DNA of 64,000 nucleotides, from contig JAITVD010000047.1 in NCBI GenBank assembly GCA_031285965.1, forward strand, positions 1 to 64,000, given 5' to 3'. This stretch comes from Azoarcus sp. Lineage in GTDB: Bacteria > Pseudomonadota > Gammaproteobacteria > Burkholderiales > Rhodocyclaceae. The translations under genes and the position numbers were made by a program. The notes beneath the pieces were generated by a model, which saw nothing but the letters and a program-made list of their open reading frames with translations, ran no database searches and was not told where the DNA came from. Shown here piece by piece: positions 33,318-42,874 of the stretch (positions are counted from its first letter, which is position 1; every line of letters begins with the position of its first letter).

Positions 33318-34000
33318 TGAACTTCTATACGACCTTGTCTTCTGCCCGCCGCGCCCTGCTCGCTGGCGCGTTCGCCATTGCGGGCGTCACCCTGCTGCAA
33401 GGCTGCTTTCCGGTTCTGGCCGTCGGCATCGGGGCCAGCGCGCTGATAGCCGCCGACCGCCGCACATCAGGAACCTATGTCGATGATGAAAGCATCGAAT
33501 GGAAAGTCAGCGACCTCATACGCAAGCACTTCGGCACCATCAACCACGTCAACGTGACCTCCTACAACCGCAGCGTGTTGCTGACCGGCGAAGTGCAGAA
33601 CGAAAGCGTGAGCGCCGAAATGCAGCGGCTCGCGGGCACGGTTCAGAACGTGCGCGGCGTCGCCAACGAACTGGTCGTAGCGCCCCCCTCGACACTGACT
33701 TCCCGCAGCGGCGACTCCGCCATCTCCACGAACGTGAAAAGCCGCTTCCTCACCAGCAAGGACTTTTCGGCGAACCACATCAAGATTGTCACCGAGGCGG
33801 GGACTGTTTTCCTGCTCGGAATCGTGACCCGCGCCGAAGGCGACGCGGCGGCTGAAATCGCCCGCACCAGCAAAGGCGTCAAACGGGTCGTGAAGGTATT
33901 TGAATATATCGGCGAGACCGAAGCCCAGGCTGTTGATGCCCGCGTCAACAACACGAGCGGCGAACCCAGCACAAACGGCTCGCCTCCAGAAGCGCCCTGA
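33317..34000 (+). CDS. BON-domain outer-membrane lipoprotein (YraP/DolP-like)
   Basis: Predicted lipoprotein of 227 residues. The signal sequence ends with LLQGC, making C30 the lipidated residue. Two BON domains follow (about 55-120 and 130-200), with the recurrent HVNVTSYNRSVLLTGEV and IKIVTEAGTVFLLG strands. In E. coli the homologue DolP binds anionic phospholipids and protects outer-membrane integrity. The ATG overlaps the gmhA stop by one base. The last 20 residues are Ser/Pro-rich. Confidence 0.88.
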
Positions 34001-34016
34001 TTTTTCCGCAAAAACG

Positions 34017-34059
34017 CTGCCCCCATCCTCTCCCGCCAAAAGAGAGAGGATGGGGGCAG
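34017..34059. terminator. 16-bp perfect hairpin between convergent genes
   Basis: CTGCCCCCATCCTCTC (34017-34032) pairs perfectly with 34044-34059 around an 11-base loop. It starts 17 bases after the BON gene stop. Read on the minus strand it is followed by a TTTTT run, fitting the end of mpl transcription; on the plus strand no T-run follows. It may serve both genes. The CATCC/CCTTCGGGATG sequence further right (about 34095-34115) looks like a dispersed intergenic repeat type. Confidence 0.6.
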
Positions 34060-34187
34060 TGTCGTCCAGCGTCGCGGCACGCCCTTCCCCGCCTCATCCG
34101 TCCCTTCGGGATGCCTCCGCCACAAGGAAGAAAGCCGGGGCAACGAGAGAAAGGCGGCAGCTTTGGGAAAAACGTTCCGCCGAAGCT

Positions 34188-35546
34188 CTAAAGCATCGCC
34201 AGCGCGTTCAGCAATTTCTGATGGATGCCGCCAAAGCCGCCGTTGCTCATTACAACAACGTGGTCGCCGGGACGCGCCTCGGCAGCCACGGCGGCGACCA
34301 GCGAGGCAAGGTCGTCATGGCAGGACTGGTGCGCGCCCAAAGGCGCGAGAGCGGCTTGCGCGTCCCATCCAAGATTGCCGCAGTAGCAGAACACCTGATC
34401 GGCCAGCCGGAGGCTTTGCGGGAGCAAGTCTTTCATCGTGCCCATTTTCATGGTGTTCGAGCGCGGCTCCAGCACCGCGATAATCCTCGCCACGGGTCCC
34501 ACCTTGCGGCGCAGCCCGTCAAGCGTGGTGGAAATGGCGGTGGGATGATGGGCAAAATCATCATAGACCGTCACGCCGCCCGCTTCGCCGCGCACTTCCA
34601 TGCGGCGCTTGACGTTCTTGAACTCGGACAAAAACGCGAGGCCGTCCGCGAGCGACACGCCAACATGCCGAGCCGCCAGCAGCGCCGCGCAAGCGTTGGC
34701 ACGGTTATGCGCACCCGTCAGTTCCCACAGCGCGCGGCCAATTTCGTAATCGTTTTCGTCGTGGATAACAAGGCTGCCGTCCGCATCATCGCCTTGCGCG
34801 CGCCAGCCGCCCTTCCAGCCGTTGAACCAATCCACAGGTGTCCAGCAGCCGCGAGCGAGCACGCGCTTCAGGCTCTCTTCGCGGGCGTTCGCAATGATGC
34901 GCCCCGTGGCGGGCAAAGTGCGCACGAGATGGTGGAATTGCGTCTCGATGCTGGCAAGATCGGCGAAAATGTCCGCATGATCGAACTCTAGGTTGTTCAG
35001 GATGACGGTGCGCGGGCGGTAATGGATGAATTTGGAGCGTTTGTCGCAGAACGCGGTGTCGTATTCGTCGGCCTCAATGACGAACAAGGGCGTTTTGCCA
35101 AGGCGGGCGGACACGCCGAAATCCATTGGCACGCCGCCAATCAGAAAACCGGGATTAAGCCCCGCTCTTTCGAGGATGAAAGCCAGCATGGAAGCCGTCG
35201 TCGTCTTGCCATGCGTGCCAGCCACACCCAGCACCCACCGCCCCTGTAGGATATTTTCGGCGAGCCATTGCGGCCCGGACACATAAGCCAGCCCTTGGTC
35301 AAGAATCGCCTCCAGCAAGGGATTTCCACGGGAAACAGCGTTGCCGATGACGAAAACGTCGGGCTTGAGGCTGGTCTGCGCGGCATCGAACCCTTCAGTG
35401 AGCACGATGCCCGCCGCTTCGAGCTGGTCGCTCATCGGCGGGTAAACGTTGGCGTCGCAGCCTGTGACCTTATGGCCGGAAGCCGCCGCCAATTGCGCGA
35501 CGCCGCCCATGAACGTGCCGCAAATACCGAGAATATGAATGTGCAT
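34188..35546 (-). CDS. mpl: UDP-N-acetylmuramate:L-Ala-gamma-D-Glu-meso-DAP ligase
   Basis: Mur-ligase family enzyme of 452 residues that reattaches the recycled murein tripeptide to UDP-MurNAc. The N-terminus MHIHILGICGTFMGG with LAAASGHKVTGCDANVYPPMS, and the P-loop GVAGTHGKTTTASML, are diagnostic of Mpl rather than MurC. The middle domain has DEYDTAFCDKRSKF. The frame opens much further upstream inside the divergent neighbour, so the ATG at 35546 is chosen. It is monocistronic and convergent with the BON gene. Confidence 0.95.
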   Translation of the reverse strand: MHIHILGICGTFMGGVAQLAAASGHKVTGCDANVYPPMSDQLEAAGIVLTEGFDAAQTSLKPDVFVIGNAVSRGNPLLEAILDQGLAYVSGPQWLAENILQGRWVLGVAGTHGKTTTASMLAFILERAGLNPGFLIGGVPMDFGVSARLGKTPLFVIEADEYDTAFCDKRSKFIHYRPRTVILNNLEFDHADIFADLASIETQFHHLVRTLPATGRIIANAREESLKRVLARGCWTPVDWFNGWKGGWRAQGDDADGSLVIHDENDYEIGRALWELTGAHNRANACAALLAARHVGVSLADGLAFLSEFKNVKRRMEVRGEAGGVTVYDDFAHHPTAISTTLDGLRRKVGPVARIIAVLEPRSNTMKMGTMKDLLPQSLRLADQVFCYCGNLGWDAQAALAPLGAHQSCHDDLASLVAAVAAEARPGDHVVVMSNGGFGGIHQKLLNALAML

Positions 35547-35640
35547 GGAACGAAAAGCCTTGAAGTGGAGTGGGAGTGACAAAAGCGCCCCGTGTAGAAT
35601 GCGCAGGATTCTACCTGAAGGCATCCTTCTTTCCTTTTTT

Positions 35641-36240
35641 ATGACGGAACACGGCTTTCCCCCACGCGGCGCGCAGCGCCGCCGAGAAATCGCCGCGCTG
35701 GCGGCGCGCATGATGGCCGAAGATGGCATCGACGACTTTGGTTTCGCCAAGCGCAAAGCGGCACGCCAGCTTGGCGCAACTGAAGGCTCAAGCGAATTTT
35801 TGCCCACCAATGCCGAAATCGAAACCGAACTGCGCCGCTGGCAAACCCTGTACCAGAGCGAGGAACTTCCCGAACGGCTGGCCGACATGCGCGGCGCGGC
35901 GGCGGGGCTGATGCGCTTGCTGGACGGATTTCGCCCTTACCTCACCGGCAGCGCGCTCGATGGCACTGCCGGACGCTACGCGGAAATCGAACTCGACCTA
36001 TTTCCCGAAAGCGCCAAGGATGTTGAAATTTTCCTCCTCGACAACGCGCTTGCCTTCGAGCACCGCGAAACGCGCAAGACACTGCACGATGCACCGGAAG
36101 AAGTGCTGCTCATGGAATGGGAGGACATCCCAGCCCGTCTGTCCATCTACCCCGCCCCGGCGGAACGCAGCCGACGGCAGGCTCGCGCACGGCTGGCGCA
36201 GGTCGAAGCCCTGATTGCCGCGCCGCCAGCCTCTTCATGA
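35641..36240 (+). CDS. conserved hypothetical, possible nucleotidyltransferase fold
   Basis: Soluble protein of 199 residues. The first 50 residues are Arg/Ala-rich and helical. The segment LTGSALDGTAG (G103-S104) followed 12 residues later by ELDL (E117, D119) fits the Gly-Ser plus [DE]-x-[DE] signature of polymerase-beta-type nucleotidyltransferases, but the third acidic residue is not obvious. The ATG at 35641 is chosen because the longer frame overlaps mpl. It is divergent from mpl by about 95 bases and followed by aroQ after 42 bases. No firm function. Confidence 0.6.
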   Translation: MTEHGFPPRGAQRRREIAALAARMMAEDGIDDFGFAKRKAARQLGATEGSSEFLPTNAEIETELRRWQTLYQSEELPERLADMRGAAAGLMRLLDGFRPYLTGSALDGTAGRYAEIELDLFPESAKDVEIFLLDNALAFEHRETRKTLHDAPEEVLLMEWEDIPARLSIYPAPAERSRRQARARLAQVEALIAAPPASS

Positions 36241-36282
36241 AGATACTGGACAAATTGCTACAAACTGTTACAAACTTCGCCC

Positions 36283-36771
36283 ATGAAGCAACAAAAGAAC
36301 CGTAAAACCCAACCTCCCGCGCAAGGTCGCATCTTGGCGCTTCATGGGCCGAACCTCAATTTGCTCGGTATGCGGGAACCTGAAGTGTATGGCAGCACGA
36401 CCTTGCCCGACATACACATCGCAATGGAAGCCAAGGCTCGGGCGGGCGGCATGCAGCTTGAATCTTTCCAGAGCAACCACGAAGGCCAACTGATCGACCG
36501 CGTCCAAGCGGCTGCGGTCGAAGGCATCGACTTCATCATCATCAACCCTGCGGCCTACACCCATACCAGCATCGCGCTGCGCGACGCGCTGGCCGCCGTG
36601 CGGATTCCGTTCGTGGAAGTGCATCTGTCAAACATCCACGCACGGGAGCCGTTCCGCAAGCACTCTTATTTTTCTGATTTTGCCGTGGGCGTAATCTGCG
36701 GCTTTGGCGTTCAAGGCTATCTGGCCGCCATCGATTTTGCCGTCAGCCAGCTACGCGAACAGACCGGCTAA
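36283..36771 (+). CDS. aroQ: 3-dehydroquinate dehydratase, type II
   Basis: Dodecameric shikimate-pathway enzyme of 162 residues. The type II start [21 protein letters not shown] contains the catalytic Tyr loop; [27 protein letters not shown] and [18 protein letters not shown] are all present. The N-terminus has about 16 extra basic residues. It is followed by accB after 75 bases, an aroQ-accB-accC-prmA order shared with many proteobacteria. Confidence 0.96.
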   Translation: MKQQKNRKTQPPAQGRILALHGPNLNLLGMREPEVYGSTTLPDIHIAMEAKARAGGMQLESFQSNHEGQLIDRVQAAAVEGIDFIIINPAAYTHTSIALRDALAAVRIPFVEVHLSNIHAREPFRKHSYFSDFAVGVICGFGVQGYLAAIDFAVSQLREQTG

Positions 36772-36846
36772 GGCTCGGTTCCCTAGCGGGACGCCCTATC
36801 AGTTCACTTGCATTATTCAACTTGAATCCCTTGTAGGGAGGACATC

Positions 36847-37314
36847 ATGGACTTACGAAAACTTAAAAAGCTCATTGATCTCACGCAGGAATCGGGCATC
36901 TCCGAGCTTGAAATCACCGAAGGCGAAGAAAAGGTGCGCATCGTGAATAAACATCCGGCAAACGTCTCTGCCGACATGCACGCGCCCGTCTATATCCCCG
37001 CGCCGCCCGCACAGCCCGCCGCCACGCCCGCCTTGGCAGCCGCCGACGGCACGGAATCCCTGCTGCCCGAACTGCCGCCGGGGCACATCCTGAAATCCCC
37101 GATGGTCGGCACGTTCTACCGCGCCACCGCGCCGGGCGCCGAGCCGATGACCGACATCGGCAAAAGCGTCAAAGAGGGAGACCACCTGTGCATCATCGAG
37201 GCGATGAAGCTCATGAACGAAATCGAAGCCGACGCTGCCGGAACCATCAAAGCCATACTGGTTGAAAACGGCCAGCCGGTCGAGTTTGGGCAGCCCTTGT
37301 TCGTGATTGGTTGA
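36847..37314 (+). CDS. accB: biotin carboxyl carrier protein of acetyl-CoA carboxylase
   Basis: Carrier protein of 155 residues. The N-terminal [23 protein letters not shown]-type helix-strand element is followed by an Ala/Pro-rich linker and the biotinyl domain (about 80-155), where K121 in EAMKLMNEI is the biotinylated lysine. It shuttles CO2 between AccC and the AccA-AccD carboxyltransferase in fatty-acid synthesis. GGAGG lies just before the ATG. accC follows after six bases. Confidence 0.97.
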   Translation: MDLRKLKKLIDLTQESGISELEITEGEEKVRIVNKHPANVSADMHAPVYIPAPPAQPAATPALAAADGTESLLPELPPGHILKSPMVGTFYRATAPGAEPMTDIGKSVKEGDHLCIIEAMKLMNEIEADAAGTIKAILVENGQPVEFGQPLFVIG

Positions 37315-37320
37315 AATGGC

Positions 37321-38700
37321 ATGTTTGAAAAAATTCTTATCGCCAATCGGGGCGAAATCGCGCTGCGCGTCCTGCGGGCTTGCCGTGAACTGGGCATCAA
37401 AACCGTTGCCGTGCATTCCGAAGCCGATACCGAGGCCAAGTACGTCAAGCTCGCCGATGAATCGGTCTGCATCGGCCCCGCCCCGTCCGCGCTCAGCTAC
37501 CTGAACGTTCCCGCCATCATCTCGGCGGCGGAAGTCACCGATGCCGAAGCCATCCATCCCGGCTACGGCTTCCTCTCCGAAAACGCCGACTTTGCCGAGC
37601 GGGTGGAGCAGTCCGGCTTCGTGTTCATCGGCCCCCGCCCGGAAACGATTCGCCTCATGGGCGACAAAGTTTCCGCCAAAGCGGCGATGAAAGCGGCAGG
37701 CGTGCCTTGCGTGCCCGGCTCGGACGGCGCGCTGCCGGAAAATGATTCCCGCGAAATCATCCGAATCGCCAAGTCCATCGGCTACCCCGTCATCGTCAAG
37801 GCGGCAGGCGGCGGCGGCGGGCGCGGCATGAGGGTGGTGCATACCGAAGCGGCGCTTCTCAACGCCGTCTCGACGACCCGCACCGAAGCGCAGGCCGCTT
37901 TCGGCAACCCCATGCTGTACATGGAGAAGTTCCTCGAAAATCCGCGCCATGTCGAAATTCAGATCATGGCCGACCAACATGGACACGCGGTCTACCTCGG
38001 GGACCGCGACTGTTCGATGCAGCGCCGCCACCAAAAGGTCATCGAAGAGGCTCCCGCTCCCGGAATTGACCGCAAACAGATTGCAACCATCGGCGAGCGG
38101 TGTGCCAAGGCATGCCGCAAAATCGGCTATCGCGGCGCAGGTACTTTTGAATTCCTGTACGAGAACGGCGAGTTTTATTTCATCGAAATGAACACGCGGG
38201 TGCAAGTTGAGCATCCCGTCACCGAGTTCGTCACGGGCATCGACATCATCCAAGCTCAGATCAGGGTGGCCGCAGGTGAAAAACTGCGTTTCACGCAGCG
38301 GGACATCGTGTCGCGCGGGCATGCCGTCGAGTGCCGAATCAACGCCGAAGACCCGTTCAAATTCACCCCCTCGCCGGGACGTATCATAAATTGGCATGCC
38401 CCCGGCGGCCCCGGCGTGCGGGTCGACTCGCATGCTTACGCTGGTTACGCGGTTCCTTCGCATTACGACTCGATGATCGGCAAGCTCATCACCTATGGCG
38501 ACACGCGGGAGCAGGCCATTCGCCGCATGTTGATTGCCCTTTCGGAAATGAGCGTGACGGGAATCAAGACCAACATCCCGCTGCATCAGGAATTGATGCT
38601 CGATACCCATTTCATCAAAGGCGGCACGAGCATCCATTACCTCGAAGAGCGTCTTGATGACATGAATGGCGTCAAGAAAGCCTCGGAGCTTCAGCGGTAA
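37321..38700 (+). CDS. accC: biotin carboxylase
   Basis: ATP-grasp enzyme of 459 residues that carboxylates the biotin on Acc[21 protein letters not shown] opens the biotin-carboxylase N domain, [12 protein letters not shown] is the ATP-binding glycine loop, [14 protein letters not shown] carries the active-site residues, and the C domain ends near SIHYLEERL. It lies six bases after accB and 16 bases before prmA, and is very likely co-transcribed with both. Confidence 0.97.
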   Translation: MFEKILIANRGEIALRVLRACRELGIKTVAVHSEADTEAKYVKLADESVCIGPAPSALSYLNVPAIISAAEVTDAEAIHPGYGFLSENADFAERVEQSGFVFIGPRPETIRLMGDKVSAKAAMKAAGVPCVPGSDGALPENDSREIIRIAKSIGYPVIVKAAGGGGGRGMRVVHTEAALLNAVSTTRTEAQAAFGNPMLYMEKFLENPRHVEIQIMADQHGHAVYLGDRDCSMQRRHQKVIEEAPAPGIDRKQIATIGERCAKACRKIGYRGAGTFEFLYENGEFYFIEMNTRVQVEHPVTEFVTGIDIIQAQIRVAAGEKLRFTQRDIVSRGHAVECRINAEDPFKFTPSPGRIINWHAPGGPGVRVDSHAYAGYAVPSHYDSMIGKLITYGDTREQAIRRMLIALSEMSVTGIKTNIPLHQELMLDTHFIKGGTSIHYLEERLDDMNGVKKASELQR

Positions 38701-38716
38701 GCAAGGAACGACGGGC

Positions 38717-39631
38717 ATGTCTGGCTGGCTTTCCGTATCCGTCGAAACTCCCGCCGACCGCGCTGAAGCCTTCTCCGGGGCGCTGATGGAAGCGGGCGCC
38801 ATTTCGGCATCCATCGAAGACGCGGATGCCGGGACAGCCGCCGAAACGCCACAGTTTGGCGAGCCTGCCCAAGCTGACGCAAAACTGTGGGCGCACTGCC
38901 GCGTCGTTGCGCTCTTCGATGCCGCCGACCGCTCAACGCTGGCCGAACGCCTCAGCGAAGCTGCCGCCACGGCAGGAATGGACACCGCGTCGCCCCCCTT
39001 CACCATTGAAGAATTCGCCGAACAGGACTGGGTACGCGCCGTGCAAAGCCAGTTCGACCCCATCCGCATTACGGACAGCCTTTGGATTGTCCCCTCTTGG
39101 CATGAAGCGCCCAAACCCGGCGCAATCAATATTGAACTCGACCCCGGCATGGCTTTTGGAACCGGCTCGCACCCCACGACGCGGCTCTGTCTCGAATGGC
39201 TGTGCGAAACCGTCCGCCCCGGCAGCGCGGTGCTCGATTTCGGCTGCGGCTCAGGCATCCTCGCCATTGCCGCCGCCCGCCTCGGCGCGGCTTCGGCGCT
39301 CGGCGTCGACATCGACGAACACGCCGTGGAGGCCGCGCAGGAAAACGCCGAGCGCAACGGCGTGTCTGGCATCGTGCATGTGCAGCACTCCAGCGCGCCG
39401 ATTGAAGAAAGTTTCGGCCTCGTCGTCGCCAACATCCTGACTAACCCGCTCTGCGTGCTGGCACCCACCATTGCCTCCCGAATCGCGCCCGGCGGGCGCG
39501 TCGCGCTGTCCGGCATCCTCGAACAGCAGGCCACCCAGGTCATCGACGCTTGGTCGGCATGGCTTCCCCTCGAAATAGGCGATGCGCGGGAAGGATGGGT
39601 GCGTCTGGAAGGACGCAGGCCCTCCCAATAG
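38717..39631 (+). CDS. prmA: ribosomal protein L11 methyltransferase
   Basis: SAM-dependent enzyme of 304 residues that trimethylates ribosomal protein L11. The N-terminal substrate domain starts SGWLSVSVETPADRAEAFSG; WHEAPKPGAINIELDPGMAFGTGSHPTT, the SAM motif VLDFGCGSGILAIAA and VVANILTNPL follow. The ATG at 38717 is chosen over one inside the end of accC. The gene has about 117 bases of A+T-rich DNA after it before the zinc-ribbon gene. Confidence 0.95.
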   Translation: MSGWLSVSVETPADRAEAFSGALMEAGAISASIEDADAGTAAETPQFGEPAQADAKLWAHCRVVALFDAADRSTLAERLSEAAATAGMDTASPPFTIEEFAEQDWVRAVQSQFDPIRITDSLWIVPSWHEAPKPGAINIELDPGMAFGTGSHPTTRLCLEWLCETVRPGSAVLDFGCGSGILAIAAARLGAASALGVDIDEHAVEAAQENAERNGVSGIVHVQHSSAPIEESFGLVVANILTNPLCVLAPTIASRIAPGGRVALSGILEQQATQVIDAWSAWLPLEIGDAREGWVRLEGRRPSQ

Positions 39632-39748
39632 GAAACCCGATGAGCGCACACGAAAAAATATCTGAAAACATAGCGAGACCGTGCGCGGGATGGACGATGA
39701 TTTATCATTCCCTATTTACGAAATTTTCAAGGTCATAGTTCACTTCCG

Positions 39749-41569
39749 ATGCTGACCCGCTGTCCAGCTTGCCAAACCGTCTTCCGCCTCACGTCGGAGC
39801 AGTTGCTCGCCCGCCAAGGCCGAGTGCGCTGCGGCAGTTGCCTGCACCCTTTCAACGCGCTCGACCATCTGGCCGAATCCGACCCCAAGGCCGGACAGCA
39901 GCCGCAGCCCTCCCCGCCGCAGCGCCCGCCCGCCAAAGCGCCCGCAACGTCCGCCCCCGCGCAAAAACCCGCCGCAAAGCCCAAGCCCACCGCCGCGCCC
40001 GCTCGCCCAGCGCCCAGCGCGGCCACCGTCATTCCCGCTGCCAAATCGGCGGCATCTCCGCCTCAATCGCCCCCCGCGCCCCAAGCCCCGCCCAAGGCGA
40101 AGCCCGTTCTTGCGCCCGTCATCAAGAAAACTTCGCAGCGTTCATTGAACGAGCTTGATTTTTCGTCCTCGATCGACACGCAATCCAGAATCCCGAAATC
40201 GGGTGCGCAATGGGAATCTTCGCAGGAGATAACGCAACTCGGTCAGAACCTTGCCAAACCGGACATACCGACCAAACTCGCCACGCAACCTGAACCCGCC
40301 CCGGCTCAGGCTGCCCCAAAAGCCAAAACCGCAACGCTTCAGGCAGAGCCACCGCCTTTGCCGAAAACACCGCAGCCCGCCGCTTTCCAAGCACCGCAGC
40401 CCAAAGCCGCCCCCCGCCAAACTGAACGACAGGCAGAGCCTCCCACAGCCATTTCTCCGAAGCAGCAGCCCGCATCGGCTGTTCCCGCCGCGCCTCCGCC
40501 GAAAGCGCCGCCGCCCACCCCGGCAATAACGCCTGCGCCTTTGCCCGAAGCATTTCCGCCATCCTGGGAGACATCCCAAGCCTCCGCGATGCCGTCTACG
40601 CTCGCCGAGGCAGTGCCGCCTTCTTCGGAAACATATCTGCCCCAAGTGACGCGGAGCCGGACAAACCAAGGGATAAAACGAAGGAAGCCCGCAGAGAAAC
40701 AGCCGGAAAAACGCCAAGAAAAGGCGCGGGAGAAATCGCGGAAACAGACGAAACCGCCCAGAATGAGCCGCTTGGCCTCCACGTTCGCCGGACTTGGCAA
40801 AACACTGGAGGAGCATCGCACACGATGGCGGGAACGCCACACGCAGGCTTCATCGCCTGATGTGGTCGATAACGAGGTTTTGGACGAAGTTTTTTCAAAG
40901 CTCGGCATCGAAACCAAAATCGACCAAATCGAGGCCGAATTCAATGCTGAGGCCAAAGCCATCCGAGCGGCGGCGCACGAAAAGAACGGAGCGGCGAGCG
41001 CGAATGCCTCTAAAAAGAGCAATGCCCCGGAATCTTCCCCACCCTCCCATTTTGATGTTTATAGCCGATCCGGGGCGCTTGCCCAGCATCACAGATTTTG
41101 GACGGTTTCCGTCGTCGCGCTGGGAATCGCTCTCGTCGTCCAGTCGGTTTTCGTGTTCCGTAACGGCATTGCCCGCACGCTTCCCGGCACGCGTCCCGCA
41201 TTGGTTTCGCTGTGCGAAACGTTCGGTTGCGCCATGCCCTTGCCGCGCGATGGCTCAAAGATAGATGTCGTGGATTATGGCTTTTTGCAGCGTGGCGGCC
41301 TCGCGGGCCGCTATGCGTTCTACGCGACGGTAAAAAACAATGCAGACTTTGCGCAAGATTGGCCGAATATCGAACTGGTTCTGAAAAACACCATCGAGCA
41401 GGACCTTTCCCGCCGCATCCTCGTGCCGACCGAATGGGCACCGCCTGAAAAGCTCGCCGGAAACGCCAGCATGGCTCCGCGAACCAGCATCGCCGTCAAT
41501 CTGGAAATAGAAATTACGGAAATTGTTCCAAATAAATACGACGTGACTCTTTTCTACCCTTCGAGGTAA
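39749..41569 (+). CDS. zinc-ribbon, DUF3426 membrane protein, unusually long
   Basis: Protein of 606 residues. The N-terminal MJ0042-type zinc ribbon has two CxxC pairs (CPAC and CGSC) in the first 35 residues. A very long Pro/Ala/Lys/Gln-rich disordered linker follows (about 50-330), then a charged coiled region and one membrane helix at about 450-472. The periplasmic DUF3426 domain occupies the last 120 residues. Homologues of this architecture next to prmA are usually much shorter, so the linker is expanded here. Function unknown; a membrane-envelope role is inferred only from topology. Confidence 0.8.
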   Translation: MLTRCPACQTVFRLTSEQLLARQGRVRCGSCLHPFNALDHLAESDPKAGQQPQPSPPQRPPAKAPATSAPAQKPAAKPKPTAAPARPAPSAATVIPAAKSAASPPQSPPAPQAPPKAKPVLAPVIKKTSQRSLNELDFSSSIDTQSRIPKSGAQWESSQEITQLGQNLAKPDIPTKLATQPEPAPAQAAPKAKTATLQAEPPPLPKTPQPAAFQAPQPKAAPRQTERQAEPPTAISPKQQPASAVPAAPPPKAPPPTPAITPAPLPEAFPPSWETSQASAMPSTLAEAVPPSSETYLPQVTRSRTNQGIKRRKPAEKQPEKRQEKAREKSRKQTKPPRMSRLASTFAGLGKTLEEHRTRWRERHTQASSPDVVDNEVLDEVFSKLGIETKIDQIEAEFNAEAKAIRAAAHEKNGAASANASKKSNAPESSPPSHFDVYSRSGALAQHHRFWTVSVVALGIALVVQSVFVFRNGIARTLPGTRPALVSLCETFGCAMPLPRDGSKIDVVDYGFLQRGGLAGRYAFYATVKNNADFAQDWPNIELVLKNTIEQDLSRRILVPTEWAPPEKLAGNASMAPRTSIAVNLEIEITEIVPNKYDVTLFYPSR

Positions 41570-42025
41570 GCCATTTTTGCTTTTGATGCCGCTCGCTCAG
41601 ATACAAGGAGTCCGCTTGTTGATAATAAAAAGCATTTTTTATCAGCATAATATGCAATTAACACCTTTTGAGAACCCCCAACACGAACCCCTAAATTTTG
41701 CGAATAGAAAAAGCCTTTTTGAGGCTATATGAAACGACATAAGAGAAAATAGCCCTCGTGGGTTGCGGTAGGGCGTTGTTGGTTTTTGCTGGTTTATGGC
41801 CTTTTCTGGTCAAACGGGACACTTGTCCCGCACGGCCTCTTTCCGCATCATCCATGTGAAAAACAAAATAACATATTGAAAATAAAATTTTATTTCCGTA
41901 TATCCAGCGGCTGCGGCAAGGGCTGTCCCGCCCCTTAGAGGGCGGGACAGGGGGACAGCATAATGGCGTTCACTCACTCCGCTCCGCTGCGTTCCATGCG
42001 CTCGCCGCGCCTGTTCTCTTGCCTG
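41570..42025. other. A+T-rich non-coding region with inverted repeats
   Basis: No gene is supported in this 456-base stretch. CGGGACA-CT-TGTCCCG at 41815-41830 is a near-continuous palindrome, and an 11-bp stem (41923-41933 with 41940-41950) forms a second hairpin. The hexamer GGGACA/TGTCCC occurs five times between 41816 and 41957. A weaker A+T hairpin near 41619-41645 may end the DUF3426 transcript. The second hairpin lies just beyond the stop of the SUMF1-like gene (minus strand). Confidence 0.5.
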
Positions 42026-42790
42026 TTACTCTGGGGAGAGAGCCAGGCGAAAGCCAAAGGTGACGCGCCGGAGATCCGGCGAATTGCCGTCCCGGTAGCC
42101 GGAGCGGCATTGTCTGGCAGAGTTGTACCCGTACCAACTGCCGCCACGGCGCACGCGGTTGGAGCCATTCTCCGTACCCTTGGGGTTAGTCACTGCTGTC
42201 TTGGGGTAACCGCCATACCAGTCCTGCACCCATTCCCACACGTTGCCATGAACGTCATGCAGACCCCAAGGATTGGGTTGCTTCTGCCCCACAGGGCGGG
42301 ATGTTTCACCTGAATTGCCGTCATACCACGCATAGTCGGACAGTGCGTTCTTGTCGTCCCCAAAAGAGTAAGCACTGTTCGTACCCGCACGGGCGGCGTA
42401 TTCCCATTCCGCCTCTGTGGGCAGACGGTAACGGTTATGTCCCTCTTTGGCGTTCAAACGCTTGATGAACGCCTGCGCGTCATTCCACGACACCCGCTCC
42501 ACAGGATTATTCCGACCTTTGAACTGTGACGGATTGCTCCCCATCACCGCAACCCATTGCGCCTGGGTCACTTCGTATTTCCCCAGATAGAAAGGTTTGC
42601 TGATGGTTACTTTGTGCTGCGGTGTTTCATCGCTGTTGCCTTTCCCAAAGTCGGGGTCAGTCCCCATCATGAACGACCCGGCCGGAATCAGTACGAACTC
42701 CATGCCGATGCTGTTTTTGTAGGTTTGCAATTCGTCTGCTGAAGAAATTCCCGCCGTGCCGAGGCAAAGCAAAACAAGGCACAAAACCAC
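42026..42790 (-). CDS. exported SUMF1/FGE-sulfatase-like protein
   Basis: Protein of 254 residues with a hydrophobic N-terminal signal peptide ending near SSADELQ. The formylglycine-generating-enzyme-like fold is clear: GMEFVLIPAGSFMMG, KPFYLGKYEVTQAQW, PVERVSWNDAQAF, RLPTEAEWEYAARAG, VHGNVWEWVQDW and RRGGSWYGYNS. Only one cysteine lies in the C-terminal region (RQCRSGYR), where true FGEs use a pair, so it is probably not an aerobic FGE. The start is a GTG at 42790 with no strong ribosome-binding site; the frame stays open upstream. It sits alone among core genes. Confidence 0.75.
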   Translation of the reverse strand: MVLCLVLLCLGTAGISSADELQTYKNSIGMEFVLIPAGSFMMGTDPDFGKGNSDETPQHKVTISKPFYLGKYEVTQAQWVAVMGSNPSQFKGRNNPVERVSWNDAQAFIKRLNAKEGHNRYRLPTEAEWEYAARAGTNSAYSFGDDKNALSDYAWYDGNSGETSRPVGQKQPNPWGLHDVHGNVWEWVQDWYGGYPKTAVTNPKGTENGSNRVRRGGSWYGYNSARQCRSGYRDGNSPDLRRVTFGFRLALSPE

Positions 42791-42874
42791 AGCAATGAAT
42801 TTTTCACTCCGTATGATGCCATCCTGTGTGTTGCGAATAAAGAAAAAGCGAAATAACCCAATGCCCTTTTTCCG

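Noticed and set aside
36853-39708. 951-codon minus-strand open frame across accB, accC and prmA
   Set aside because: It is antisense to three clearly recognised genes, has an Arg/Ala/His-rich composition typical of G+C-rich antisense frames, and matches no family.
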